Origin: Mycobacterium sp. IS-1742
Lineage (GTDB): Bacteria; Actinomycetota; Actinomycetes; Mycobacteriales; Mycobacteriaceae
Assembly (NCBI RefSeq): GCF_001500125.1
Contig: NZ_LQIV01000042.1
Span: 186,001-250,000 of the forward strand
DNA: 64,000 nucleotides
Direction: 5' to 3'
The notes under the pieces are model-generated. The model was given only the letters and a program-made list of their open reading frames with translations, ran no database searches and had not been told where the DNA came from. This document shows, in pieces, positions 52,407 through 61,175 of the stretch (position 1 is its first letter; each line of letters begins with the position of its first letter). A program made the translations under genes and the position numbers.

Positions 52407-52814
52407 GTGACTGTCACCGCCATCCAGATCGGGCTCGACCCCGAGCTCATCGACTACTCCTCTCCGGACTTCGCCCAATTCGCGAACCTGTCGAAGGAGA
52501 CGCTGCGCGCCGCCAACGACGCGAACGTCGACGCGTTACGCGCCGCCGGCTATCACGTCGACAACTGTCTGATCGGCTTCGGCGACGCGGGCGCCGACAA
52601 GGCCAGGACCTGGCTGAGCGCCGGGCGGTACGACGCGGTGCTGATCGGCGCCGGGGTGCGCCTGGTCGCCGGCAACACCCAGTTGTTCGAGGCGATCGTC
52701 AACGCCGCGCACGTCAGCCAGCCCGGCTGTCGGTTCGTCTTCAACCGCGAGGCCAAGGCCACCCCGGACGACATCCGCCGGTACTACCCCGACCCGGAGG
52801 GGGCACTCCGGTGA
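52407..52814 (+). CDS. Conserved small protein coupled to a flavin monooxygenase
   Basis: 135 residues, GTG start. Sequence alternates strands and helices (TAIQIGLDPELIDYSS, AGYHVDNCLIGFGDAG, YDAVLIGAGVRLVAG), a Rossmann-like or flavodoxin-like layout without a recognisable cofactor motif. The stop overlaps the FAD monooxygenase GTG by 4 bases, which implies a shared function. Not recognised. Confidence 0.68.
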   Translation: MTVTAIQIGLDPELIDYSSPDFAQFANLSKETLRAANDANVDALRAAGYHVDNCLIGFGDAGADKARTWLSAGRYDAVLIGAGVRLVAGNTQLFEAIVNAAHVSQPGCRFVFNREAKATPDDIRRYYPDPEGALR

Positions 52815-54289
52815 CCGCCACGGTCGACGTCCTCGTCGTCGGCGCGGGGCCGACCGGTCTGACCGCGGCGGGCGATCTCGCGCGCGCCGGCCGCACCGTC
52901 GTGGTGCTCGAGAAGCGCGCCGCCCCGAACCCGTCGAGCCGGGCGTTCGCCACCATGGCGCGCACGCTGGAGGTTCTCGACGCGCGCGGACTCGCCGACG
53001 ACCTGATCGCGTGCGGGCACCGGGCGCCGCGGGTGTCGCTCTTCGCCGGCGCACGGATCGACCTCGCTCACCTGGATTCGCCGTACCCGTTCGTGCTCGT
53101 CACGCCGCAGACCAACGTCGACCGGGCCCTCGAGGGCTATGCGCGGGACCAGGGTGCCGAGATTCGTCGCGGCGTCGAGGTCGTGGGCATCGACCAGGAC
53201 GCCGGCGGTGTGACGGTCACCGCCCGGACGCCGGACTCCGAACGCGACTCGGTGTGGCGGGCAGCCTATGTCGTCGGCGCGGACGGCGCGCACAGCGCGG
53301 TGCGTCGGGTGCTGGGAGTCGACTTCCCGGGGAAGACGATCCTGTCCTCTCTCGTCCTGGCCGACGTCAAGCTGGCCGACGGTCCCACCGGCGGGGGCCT
53401 GACGGTGCACAGTACCCGCGACGTGCTCGGATTCCTTGCCCCCTACGACCGCCACGACGCCGACGGGTCCTGGTTTCGAGCCATGACGTGGAACCGTCAC
53501 CGCCAGGTTCCCGACGACGTGCCCGCCGACGGCGCCGAGGTCGCCCCCACAGCGCTCACCAGGGCGTTCGGTGCCGACCCTGGCCTGGTGGATGTCGGCT
53601 GGACGTCGCGCTTCCATTGTGACGAGAGGCAGGTCGCGCAGTACCGCCACGGGCGCGTGTTCCTGGCCGGGGACGCCGCGCACGTGCACTCGCCGATGGG
53701 TGGGCAGGGCATGAACACCGGCATCCAGGACGCGGCGAACCTCGCATGGAAGCTCGACGCCGTGCTGGCCGGGTCGGACGACGCCCTCCTCGACACCTAC
53801 CACACCGAACGGCATCCGGTCGGCCGGCGCGTGCTGCGGCAGTCCGGATTGATGGCGCGGGGCCTCACGCTGCACCCGCGGGCGGCGCGGTGGCTGCGAA
53901 ACCTGTTGGCACCCGGACTCCTTCGCGTTCCGGCGATTCGTGACGGCGTCGCGGGCAGTTTCGCCGGCACCGGCCTGCGCTATCGGGGCCCCGGCCTGGT
54001 CGGCACCCGGGGCACCCGGATCCCGTTGTCCGAGGGACGCATCACCGAACTGCTCCGTACACCGGGCTTCGTCCTCGTCCGCGAACGCGGTGCCGCCGTG
54101 GTGAACTCGTTCGAGGGACAGCAGGCCGAACGCAGCGATGCCGGTCCGGCCGTGCTCGTACGCCCGGACGGCTACATCGCGTGGGCCGGCGGGTCGGTGG
54201 ACCGGTACTGTTCCACCATCGCCGCGAATTCGTCGAGCCGCCGTAGTGATTCGTCGCGCGGCCTGGTCGGTAACAACAGCGCCAGTTGA
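52811..54289 (+). CDS. FAD-dependent aromatic monooxygenase (PheA/TfdB family)
   Basis: 492 residues, GTG start overlapping the small gene. FAD fold VDVLVVGAGPTGLTAAGDLARAGRTVVVLEKR (residues 4-36), DG motif YVVGADGAHSAVRRVLG (about residue 155) and GD motif GRVFLAGDAAHVHSPMGGQGMNTGIQDAANLAWKL (about residue 280). It hydroxylates phenolic rings with NAD(P)H. The expected end is near GYIAWAGG (about residue 459); the last 33 residues read through the antisense of the next gene and look random, suggesting loss of the normal terminus. Confidence 0.82.
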   Translation: MTATVDVLVVGAGPTGLTAAGDLARAGRTVVVLEKRAAPNPSSRAFATMARTLEVLDARGLADDLIACGHRAPRVSLFAGARIDLAHLDSPYPFVLVTPQTNVDRALEGYARDQGAEIRRGVEVVGIDQDAGGVTVTARTPDSERDSVWRAAYVVGADGAHSAVRRVLGVDFPGKTILSSLVLADVKLADGPTGGGLTVHSTRDVLGFLAPYDRHDADGSWFRAMTWNRHRQVPDDVPADGAEVAPTALTRAFGADPGLVDVGWTSRFHCDERQVAQYRHGRVFLAGDAAHVHSPMGGQGMNTGIQDAANLAWKLDAVLAGSDDALLDTYHTERHPVGRRVLRQSGLMARGLTLHPRAARWLRNLLAPGLLRVPAIRDGVAGSFAGTGLRYRGPGLVGTRGTRIPLSEGRITELLRTPGFVLVRERGAAVVNSFEGQQAERSDAGPAVLVRPDGYIAWAGGSVDRYCSTIAANSSSRRSDSSRGLVGNNSAS

Positions 54290-55026
54290 CCGAATCCGAG
54301 ATCCTCCGCAGCGCGCCAGTACTCCGGCTCGGGCGGCGTGCCGAACATCGCCAGCGGGACGTCGTGGCCTGCGCCGTCACGCATCTGCTCGACGCGTCTG
54401 GTGAGCTGTTCGACGGGCAGCGGGTTGGAGATCCATCCGGCGTCGTGCCGGATGACCCGCTTGACCGTCGCATCGGAGTTGCCGCCGATGTAGATCGGTG
54501 GATGCGGTTTCTGCACCGGTTTCGGGCGGCTGAACGACGGTTCGAAGTCGACGTACCGCCCGTGGTACTCGGCGGGTTCGTCGGTCCACAGCGCCTTGAC
54601 GGCCTCGATGCGCTCGTCGAGCAGGGCACCGCGGGTCTTCGGGTCCGTGCCGTGGTGGCGCAGTTCCTCGATGTTCCAGCCGGCGCCGACACCGAACACG
54701 AAACGGCCGCCGGAGATCAGGTCGACACTGGCCCCTTCCTTGGCGGTGATGATGGGATCGCGCTGGATGAGAAGTGCGATGCCCGTGACCAGCTCGATGT
54801 GCCGGGTGACCGCCGCGGCGGCGGCGAGCGTGACGAACGGGTCCAGCGTGCGGTAGTAGACCGAGGGCAGGTCCCCGCCTTCCGGGTACGGTGACTCGCG
54901 GCTCGCCGGGATGTGGGTGTGCTCAGCCACCTGCAGCGAGGCGAAGCCGCGTTCCTCGACCGCCCGCGCCAGCGAGACGGGATCGATGCTGTCGTCGTTG
55001 ACGAAGGTCGAGATGCCGAATTCCAT
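54172..55026 (-). CDS. F420-dependent luciferase-like oxidoreductase
   Basis: 284 residues. MEFGISTFVNDDSIDPVSLARAVEERGFASLQVAEHTHIP, LVTGIALLIQRDPIITAKEGASVDLISGGRFVFGVGAGWN and PPIYIGGNSDATVKRVIRHDAGWISN are standard for LLM-class F420 proteins. F420-binding and acidic-site residues lie in ITAKEGASVD. Substrate unknown. Its 3' end overlaps the convergent FAD monooxygenase by 118 bases. Confidence 0.88.
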   Translation of the reverse strand: MEFGISTFVNDDSIDPVSLARAVEERGFASLQVAEHTHIPASRESPYPEGGDLPSVYYRTLDPFVTLAAAAAVTRHIELVTGIALLIQRDPIITAKEGASVDLISGGRFVFGVGAGWNIEELRHHGTDPKTRGALLDERIEAVKALWTDEPAEYHGRYVDFEPSFSRPKPVQKPHPPIYIGGNSDATVKRVIRHDAGWISNPLPVEQLTRRVEQMRDGAGHDVPLAMFGTPPEPEYWRAAEDLGFGQLALLLPTRPRDESLRRLDEFAAMVEQYRSTDPPAHAM

Positions 55027-55066
55027 GCCGACGGGTAACCCGTTTCCGCGGTCTCAAGCGGTCAGG

Positions 55067-56116
55067 TCAAGGGCGTAGGGCCGCTCGGTAGTCGTCGGCC
55101 GCCTCCACGACCGCGGCGACGGACTCGTCGGTCAACTCGGCCCTGATCCCGGCCTCGGCGTGGGCGAACGGCACGAACGCGGCCATCATCGCGGGCATAT
55201 CCAACCGGGCCTCTCTCGACGCGACGTCCTCGGCGACCGCCGACTCCAGGAGTCGGCTCAATCGCGCCGCACTCCACCGCAACGGGTCCCCGTCCTGAAG
55301 GCAGTGCACGAGGAGCACCCGGTGATCCAGATCCCGGAACGGCGCCCCCGCCGGGGAGCGGAAGAAGCGCGTGCAGACGTCCCGCGCATGCTCCGGACTC
55401 CTCTGTGTGACGAGGAAACTCGACCCGTCCGGCGGCATCAGCCGGATCAGCCACTCCACCAGCGGACGACAGGCGGGCCAGGTGTCCGACTCCGTCGACG
55501 CGAGTCCCGGCAGCGGACGTTCGAGCGCTTCCCGCAGACCGGCCCGGGCATCGGCGACGGTGATGTCGTCGAATGTGGTGTCGGGATCGGTGTTCGCGGC
55601 CTCCGCGACCGACAGGACGGCGTCGACGGAGTCCGGGACGAAGAACGCATCACCGACCGAGGACCCCGCCAGATGGTCGATGTTCACGACGCACGTCATC
55701 TCCTGCCCGTCGGCGAACCGGACCCCGAGAAGGAGTTCGTCGCCGTCGCCGAGCACATGCGTCATTCGCACGGCCCGGCGGACGGTCGTTCGTCCGAGCG
55801 TGGCGAGCCAACCCGGCAGGTGGTGGCGGCGCGCCGCGGCCGCGTGCCCGCAGCGGGCGCGCAGTGCGTCGTCCTCGCCCAGCATCTCGCCGAGCACGGT
55901 CAGCAACACCGTTGTCTCAGGGGCCTCCACGTCGACGAGCGAGGCGACGAGTTCCCCGAGGCCGGCCGGCTGTCCCTCCGACTCCGGCGCGAGCATCACC
56001 GGTCCCGTCGTGGTCGCGAGGATCAGCACGGCGGCAAGCCCCAGGAGGTCGAGCGGATGCCCGCTGTCGAGTGCCTGGCGCACCGCACCGAGCAGAGGTA
56101 CTTCTTCTGCGTCCAT
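55067..56116 (-). CDS. Conserved protein of unknown function
   Basis: 349 residues from ATG 56116 (MDAEEVPLLGAVRQAL). Two apparent halves: residues 1-180 with a hydrophobic segment (LDLLGLAAVLILATTTGPVML, about 19-40) and a beta-rich part (TVRRAVRMTHVLGDGDELLLGVRFADGQEMTCVVNID), and a helical C-terminal half (FLVTQRSPEHARDVCTRFFRSPAG). I recognise no catalytic motif. It follows the regulator gene on the same strand by 71 bases. Confidence 0.68.
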   Translation of the reverse strand: MDAEEVPLLGAVRQALDSGHPLDLLGLAAVLILATTTGPVMLAPESEGQPAGLGELVASLVDVEAPETTVLLTVLGEMLGEDDALRARCGHAAAARRHHLPGWLATLGRTTVRRAVRMTHVLGDGDELLLGVRFADGQEMTCVVNIDHLAGSSVGDAFFVPDSVDAVLSVAEAANTDPDTTFDDITVADARAGLREALERPLPGLASTESDTWPACRPLVEWLIRLMPPDGSSFLVTQRSPEHARDVCTRFFRSPAGAPFRDLDHRVLLVHCLQDGDPLRWSAARLSRLLESAVAEDVASREARLDMPAMMAAFVPFAHAEAGIRAELTDESVAAVVEAADDYRAALRP

Positions 56117-56187
56117 GGCCGGACGATACGCCGGTGCCGGGCACTGCGAACCGTTCGCCGATCCCCGGACGCGGCGATCCAGCGCCG

Positions 56188-57000
56188 TCAGCCGTTGAGT
56201 TGTTCGACCCACACTGCGCGCACGGTCTCGTCCCCCAGGTTGACCCAGCTGTGGGACTGGCCGGGCAGGATCATCAGGGAGTCCCCGGCGCCGAGAACGT
56301 GCCGCTCGCTCGGCGGTGCGACGTCGACCGTCAGTTCACCGGTCACGATCGTGATGAAGTGCTCCCGGAGCGCCACGACCGATCCTCCGCTGGAGCCCTC
56401 CGGTTCGACCAGGAGGATCGCGGGCGCCATGGAGTGCCCGGTGGACGCCAACTCCTCCCACGTGACCCCGCCTGCCAGGACCGTCCGCGGCCTGTCGCCC
56501 GGTCGCATCACCGAGCGCGGACCGGGTGCCGGCTGCGCGAGATCGCTCATCGGGATGTCGAGCGCGTCGGCGATCCGGTTGTACACCTGCGCCGACATCC
56601 CGGACTCGCCGCGCTCGACCGCCGACAACAGTGATCTCGAAATGCTTGCGCGGGCCGCGACCTGCTCCTGGGTCAATCCCCGCTGCTCGCGCGCGGCGCG
56701 GATACGAGCCCCCGTTGCCGCGAACTCCGCCGCCCGCACGTCGGGTGGGGCGGGCAGTGGCGCCTGACCGCTGCGCTCCTCGCGGCGCATCTGCGCGGCC
56801 TGGTCGACCACCAACTTGACGGCCTCCACATCGAAGAGCCGGTGACCGCCGGGGCTGCGGCGGCTCACCACGCGACCGAGGCTCTCCCACAGGCGGACGG
56901 TCTGCGGGCTGATTCCCGCCGCCTCGGCCACCTCGCTGACCGTCGCGTACTCCTGGCCGTCGATGTAGCGCACGCCGTCACGGTACAAGGGCTCGGCCAC
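56188..57000 (-). CDS. MerR-HTH + XRE-HTH + cupin transcriptional regulator
   Basis: 270 residues with three modules: a MerR-type winged helix at about 16-60 (TVSEVAEAAGISPQTVRLWESLGRVVSRRSPGGHRLF), an XRE helix-turn-helix at about 95-150 (IRAAREQRGLTQEQVAARASISRSLLSAVERGESGM) and a cupin at about 195-265 (GGSVVALREHFITIVTGELTVDV...GDSLMILPGQSHSWVNLG). XRE-cupin regulators often sense small molecules; an added MerR domain is uncommon. Divergent from the Rieske oxygenase pair, so probably controls it. Confidence 0.82.
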   Translation of the reverse strand: MAEPLYRDGVRYIDGQEYATVSEVAEAAGISPQTVRLWESLGRVVSRRSPGGHRLFDVEAVKLVVDQAAQMRREERSGQAPLPAPPDVRAAEFAATGARIRAAREQRGLTQEQVAARASISRSLLSAVERGESGMSAQVYNRIADALDIPMSDLAQPAPGPRSVMRPGDRPRTVLAGGVTWEELASTGHSMAPAILLVEPEGSSGGSVVALREHFITIVTGELTVDVAPPSERHVLGAGDSLMILPGQSHSWVNLGDETVRAVWVEQLNG

Positions 57001-57022
57001 CGTACGATCCGGAAAACTCCGC

Positions 57023-57047
57023 TTGACAAACTACTGGCGCAATGTAG
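57023..57047 (+). promoter_or_regulatory. Probable promoter of the Rieske oxygenase operon
   Basis: TTGACA at about 57023 followed after 16 bases by TAGGTT with a TG extension, about 105 bases before ATG 57155. Short inverted repeats CTAC-N9-GTAG and TGTC-N5-GACA lie within and just after the promoter and are candidate regulator sites. Confidence 0.5.
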
Positions 57048-57154
57048 GTTTACTGTCATTCAGACATGACCCCCGCCGGTGCGGCACCCTGCCGGAACTC
57101 AATGGTGTTGCCGCGCTGCACCTGAGCCCCAGTTCAGACGCCGAGGAGAACCTC

Positions 57155-58210
57155 ATGGACACCAGTGCCTTCACCCCCGAACGCCTGCGCGAGGCCTACC
57201 AGCACGTGTGGTTCGTCGTGGCGCGTTCGCGCGACATCGACGATCAGCCGCGCGAGGCGCAGTTGCTCGACCAGAAGCTGGTCGTCTTCCGCGATTCCAC
57301 CGGCGCCGCCAGGGTGACCGACCGGCGCTGCATTCACCGCGGCGCCAACCTCGCCGATGGTTCCGTCGTCGGCGACAGCATCCAATGCCCCTACCACGGT
57401 TGGCGATTCGACGGTCAGTCCGGTTCGTGCACCGCGATCCCGTCGCTGGGTGCGGGCGGGCGGATCCCGCCGAAGGCCGCGGTCGGGGCGTATCCGGTGA
57501 TCGAACGGTTCGAACACGTCTGGACGTGCCTCGGGGATCCGGTCTTCGACGTCCCGAACCCACCGGAGATCTCGGATCTGGATCTGCAGTGGCGTGCAGC
57601 CGAACCCATCCCGGCGGAATGCGGTTTCATGGCCGCCACCGAGAACTTCCGCGATATGGCGCACTTCCCGTTCGTGCACAGCGGGACGATGGGCGACATC
57701 GAGCACGCGGTGCCCGACCTCGAGGTGAAGAGGGAGGGCCGCGAGGTGTGGTCGTCGTACTTCTACAAGCAGGTGCCCGATTCGGACTACTCCGACGTCG
57801 GGGACGCGATGATGCACTACCACTCGTACGCGCCGGGTATCGCCACGATCCTGTTCGACCTGGGCGACCTCGGTAAGCGGTACCTGATGGACTTCCCGTC
57901 CCCGGTCAGCTACGACCGGTGCGTCATCTACTGGGCGGTGGCCACCGACGCGAACTTCACCGGCGGAACCGTCGACGAGATCCTCGAACTCGAGACCGCG
58001 GTCTTCAACGAGGACACCCCGGTCCTGGAGGGACTGGAGCCCAAGGAGGTACCGCTCGCGGGTCAGGCGCTCGAGGTCTCCGCCCCGGCGGACATCTACA
58101 CGCTCAACTATCGCCGCGCCACCCAGTACGCGGTGACGACGATCCAAGCCGCGCGCGAACGCACGGATGCGCCCGCCACCAACGGATCACAATCCGTCGG
58201 GGCGCGATGA
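57155..58210 (+). CDS. Rieske [2Fe-2S] oxygenase, terminal component (vanillate demethylase-like)
   Basis: 351 residues from ATG 57155. Rieske ligands CIH and CPYHGW (about residues 60-86) and mononuclear iron ligands in ENFRDMAHFPFVH (about 168-180). Size and layout match VanA-type oxygenases that demethylate or hydroxylate aromatics. ATGA overlap with the reductase gene. Probably controlled by the divergent MerR-XRE-cupin regulator. Confidence 0.88.
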   Translation: MDTSAFTPERLREAYQHVWFVVARSRDIDDQPREAQLLDQKLVVFRDSTGAARVTDRRCIHRGANLADGSVVGDSIQCPYHGWRFDGQSGSCTAIPSLGAGGRIPPKAAVGAYPVIERFEHVWTCLGDPVFDVPNPPEISDLDLQWRAAEPIPAECGFMAATENFRDMAHFPFVHSGTMGDIEHAVPDLEVKREGREVWSSYFYKQVPDSDYSDVGDAMMHYHSYAPGIATILFDLGDLGKRYLMDFPSPVSYDRCVIYWAVATDANFTGGTVDEILELETAVFNEDTPVLEGLEPKEVPLAGQALEVSAPADIYTLNYRRATQYAVTTIQAARERTDAPATNGSQSVGAR

Positions 58211-59160
58211 GACTGCGCGTCACCCAGTTAGGCCTCGAGGCCGACGGCGTCATCTCGGTCACCTTCCGGGATCCGCAGGGGGCGCCGCTTCCGCCGTGGA
58301 CGGCCGGCGCGCATCTGTCGATCACCCTCAAATCCGGTCTGGTGCGGCAGTATTCGCTGTGTGGACCAGGGGACGATCCCTCCGGCTACACCGTCGCGGT
58401 GCTGTTGGTCGTCGACGGACGCGGCGGTTCTCGGGAAGTGCACGAGCAGCTGCGCGTCGGCGACCTCGTCGAGGTCGAGGCTCCGCGCAACAACTTCGCG
58501 CTGACACCGGCACCCGAGTACCTGTTCCTCGCAGGCGGAATCGGTGTCACCCCGATCGCGGCCATGCTCGACGAGCTGCACGCCCTGCACGACTCACCCC
58601 GCTACAGGCTGGTCTACGGGGGCCGCACTCTGTCGTCGATGGCGTTCGTCGACCGGTTGACCGCCCTCGGCGGGGACCGGGTGGAGCTTGTCCCCTTCGA
58701 CGAGAGGGGGCTGCCGGATCTCACCGGCGCGCTGGAAGGCTGTGCACCGGGAACGCACGTGTACTGCTGCGGCCCGGCGGCGATGATCTCGGCCGTTCAG
58801 GAGGCGACTTCTCGATACCCGGACGTCGTCCTGCATGTCGAACGGTTCAGCGCATCCGCCGACGCCGAGTCCGGGCCTCTCGTGACCGACGGGTCGTTCG
58901 AGGTCGAATTGGCGCGCAGCGGGATGACGATCACGGTCCCGCCCGATCGCACGGTGCTCGACGCGGTCCTCGACGCGCTGCCCGATACGGCGTTCTCGTG
59001 TACCAGCGGATTCTGCGGAACGTGCGAGACCAAGGTGCTCGGCGGGGCGATCGATCATCGAGACGACCTGCTGACAGACGCTGAGCGACAGGCGAATACG
59101 TCGATGATGATCTGCGTGTCCCGGTCCAAGGACAACGCCAGGGTGGTCCTCGACCTCTGA
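58207..59160 (+). CDS. Phthalate dioxygenase reductase-type oxidoreductase (VanB-like)
   Basis: 317 residues. FMN/FAD domain (RQYSLCGPGDDPSGYTVAVL, about residue 50), NAD site (YLFLAGGIGVTPIAAMLDEL, about residue 105) and C-terminal plant-type ferredoxin with CTSGFCGTCETKVL and a later Cys (MMICVSRS). It feeds electrons from NADH to the Rieske component encoded just before it. Confidence 0.9.
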   Translation: MRLRVTQLGLEADGVISVTFRDPQGAPLPPWTAGAHLSITLKSGLVRQYSLCGPGDDPSGYTVAVLLVVDGRGGSREVHEQLRVGDLVEVEAPRNNFALTPAPEYLFLAGGIGVTPIAAMLDELHALHDSPRYRLVYGGRTLSSMAFVDRLTALGGDRVELVPFDERGLPDLTGALEGCAPGTHVYCCGPAAMISAVQEATSRYPDVVLHVERFSASADAESGPLVTDGSFEVELARSGMTITVPPDRTVLDAVLDALPDTAFSCTSGFCGTCETKVLGGAIDHRDDLLTDAERQANTSMMICVSRSKDNARVVLDL

Positions 59161-59168
59161 GCTCGCGG

Positions 59169-60806
59169 CTACTCCTCCGCCGCGACCAGTGATCGCAGTG
59201 TCACGTCGGGCAGTTCCCGCTCGACGTTCTCGAGACGCCACCTGTTGGAGAACACCGCGATGACCACCCCGTCGGAGCGGGTGAACACCTCGACCGAAGC
59301 CTGCTTCTGCAGAATCGCGGCGTCTGAGGGATCGGCAACGCGCGCAACCGTGTACGGCAGCGGCTCGAGCGTGATCGGCGCGTTGAACTCGCCGGCCATC
59401 CGATGGCTGGCGACCTCGAACTGCATCGGGCCGACAGCGGCGAACACCGGTGCCTGGTCGCCGCGCCGGTCCGATCGCAGCACCTGGATGACGCCCTCCT
59501 GGTCCAGCTGCTCGATCCCCTTGCGGAATTGCTTGTGCTTGCTGGGATCGGTGCCCCGCGCGACGGCGAAATGCTCGGGCGAGAAGCTCGGAATCGGCGG
59601 ATACTGCACGGAGACATCGCGATACAGGGTGTCGCCCGGGCGCAGCGCGGCGGCGTTGGCCAGGCCGATGACGTCACCCGGCCAGGCGGTGTCCAGCGTG
59701 GAGCGCTGCTGGCCGAAGACCGACTGCGCGTACTTGGTGACGAACGGCTTGCCGGTGGCGCCGTGGGTGAGAACGTCGCCGCGCTCGAAGGTGCCCGAAC
59801 ACACGCGCGCGTAGGCGATCCGGTCGCGGTGCGCGGAATCCATCCCCGCCTGGACCTTGAACACGAACGCGCTGAACGGCGCGGTGGCCTCGCGTCGGTT
59901 GCCGTCGACATCGACCTGACCGTTCGGCGCAGGTGCCAGCTGGGCCAGCACGTCGAGGAGCTGGTTGACGCCGAAGTTGAGCACCGCCGAGGTGAACAGC
60001 ACCGGCGTCGAGGTGCACTTGAGGAACGACTCCCGGTCGAAGTCGGCGCCGTCCGCCGACAGCAGTTCGGATTCCTCGACCGCGTTCTCCCAGTCGTCGC
60101 CGGCGACCTCGTGGGCGCGTGCGGCGTCGATGTGTTCCTCGGGCGCAGCGGTGGCCCCGCCCGCGGTCCGGGTGAACTTGATGAACATTCCGCTGCGCCG
60201 GTCGAGAACGCCCTTGAAGTCGCCGGCGATACCGACGGGCCAGGTCAGCGGGGTGGTCTGCAGCTGGATGCGCTCGTGGATCTCGTCCATCAACTCCAGC
60301 GCGTGGCGGCCCGGCCGGTCCCACTTGTTGATCACCGTGATGATCGGGATGCCGCGGTGCCGGCAGACCTGGAAGAGCTTGAGCGTCTGCGGTTCGAGAC
60401 CCTTGCCGGCGTCGATGAGCATCACGGCACAGTCGACGGCGGTCAGCACCCGGTAGGTGTCCTCGGAGAAGTCCGCGTGGCCGGGGGTGTCGAGCAGGTT
60501 GATGACGCAGGTCTCGCCGCTGGCGGTCCGGTAGGGAAACTGCAGGGCGGTCGAGGTGATCGAGATGCCGCGGGCCTTCTCCATCTCCATCCAGTCCGAC
60601 ACCGTCGCGCGGCGGCCCGCCTTGCCGTGGATGGCGCCCGCCTCGGTGATCGCCTTGGCGTGGAGCACCAGGGCCTCGGTCAGGGTGGACTTGCCGGCGT
60701 CGGGATGGCTGATCACGGCGAACGTTCTGCGACGCTGCGCTTCGGCGAGGATCCGGGTTGTTCGCGACTCGGTGGCCGTCGACACACCTGAGGCGGTATC
60801 GGTCAT
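59169..60806 (-). CDS. prfC: Peptide chain release factor 3
   Basis: 545 residues. GTPase motifs FAVISHPDAGKSTLTEALVLH, DWMEMEKARGISITSTALQF, LLDTPGHADFSEDTYR and NKWDRPGRHALELMDEI are diagnostic of RF3, and the length is normal. RF3 recycles RF1/RF2 after stop-codon release. Gene stands alone here, convergent with the oxygenase reductase. Confidence 0.94.
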   Translation of the reverse strand: MTDTASGVSTATESRTTRILAEAQRRRTFAVISHPDAGKSTLTEALVLHAKAITEAGAIHGKAGRRATVSDWMEMEKARGISITSTALQFPYRTASGETCVINLLDTPGHADFSEDTYRVLTAVDCAVMLIDAGKGLEPQTLKLFQVCRHRGIPIITVINKWDRPGRHALELMDEIHERIQLQTTPLTWPVGIAGDFKGVLDRRSGMFIKFTRTAGGATAAPEEHIDAARAHEVAGDDWENAVEESELLSADGADFDRESFLKCTSTPVLFTSAVLNFGVNQLLDVLAQLAPAPNGQVDVDGNRREATAPFSAFVFKVQAGMDSAHRDRIAYARVCSGTFERGDVLTHGATGKPFVTKYAQSVFGQQRSTLDTAWPGDVIGLANAAALRPGDTLYRDVSVQYPPIPSFSPEHFAVARGTDPSKHKQFRKGIEQLDQEGVIQVLRSDRRGDQAPVFAAVGPMQFEVASHRMAGEFNAPITLEPLPYTVARVADPSDAAILQKQASVEVFTRSDGVVIAVFSNRWRLENVERELPDVTLRSLVAAEE

Positions 60807-60866
60807 TGCCCGGCGATTCTATTGGCCGTGGCGCTCAAACCCTAAATCGCCGCTGCTCGCCGACCC

Positions 60867-61175
60867 TCATTCAGACACCAGGTCGTACGGCGGCGCCCCC
60901 ACTCCGCTCACCATGAGTTGCCCCGACGGGATCTTCTCGACCACGCGCACGACCGCACTGCGCGTTCCGATCAGCAGTTGCGCCGACTTGCCCGGCTGAA
61001 CCTCGTCGGGCGCCCCATAGGCCAGACCCTGCCAGTGATACCGGCCGTCGATCGGGTTCAGGTGACCGGTGAGGCGGACCCGGACCGGGCAGCGCACGCC
61101 GGCGACGTCCAGTTCGGCGTCACCGTCGAACACGCCATCGTCAGCGAGGGTCACAGGAAGCTGCTCCGTTTCCAC
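60867..61175 (-). CDS. DUF4873 protein
   Basis: 102 residues. DGVFDGDAELDVAGVRCPVRVRLTGHLNPIDGRYHWQGLAYGAPD is the DUF4873 pattern, a small beta-rich module common in mycobacteria and often next to monooxygenases. It starts inside the end of the diiron oxygenase gene (25-base overlap), so it is probably an accessory of that enzyme. Role unknown. Confidence 0.8.
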   Translation of the reverse strand: METEQLPVTLADDGVFDGDAELDVAGVRCPVRVRLTGHLNPIDGRYHWQGLAYGAPDEVQPGKSAQLLIGTRSAVVRVVEKIPSGQLMVSGVGAPPYDLVSE

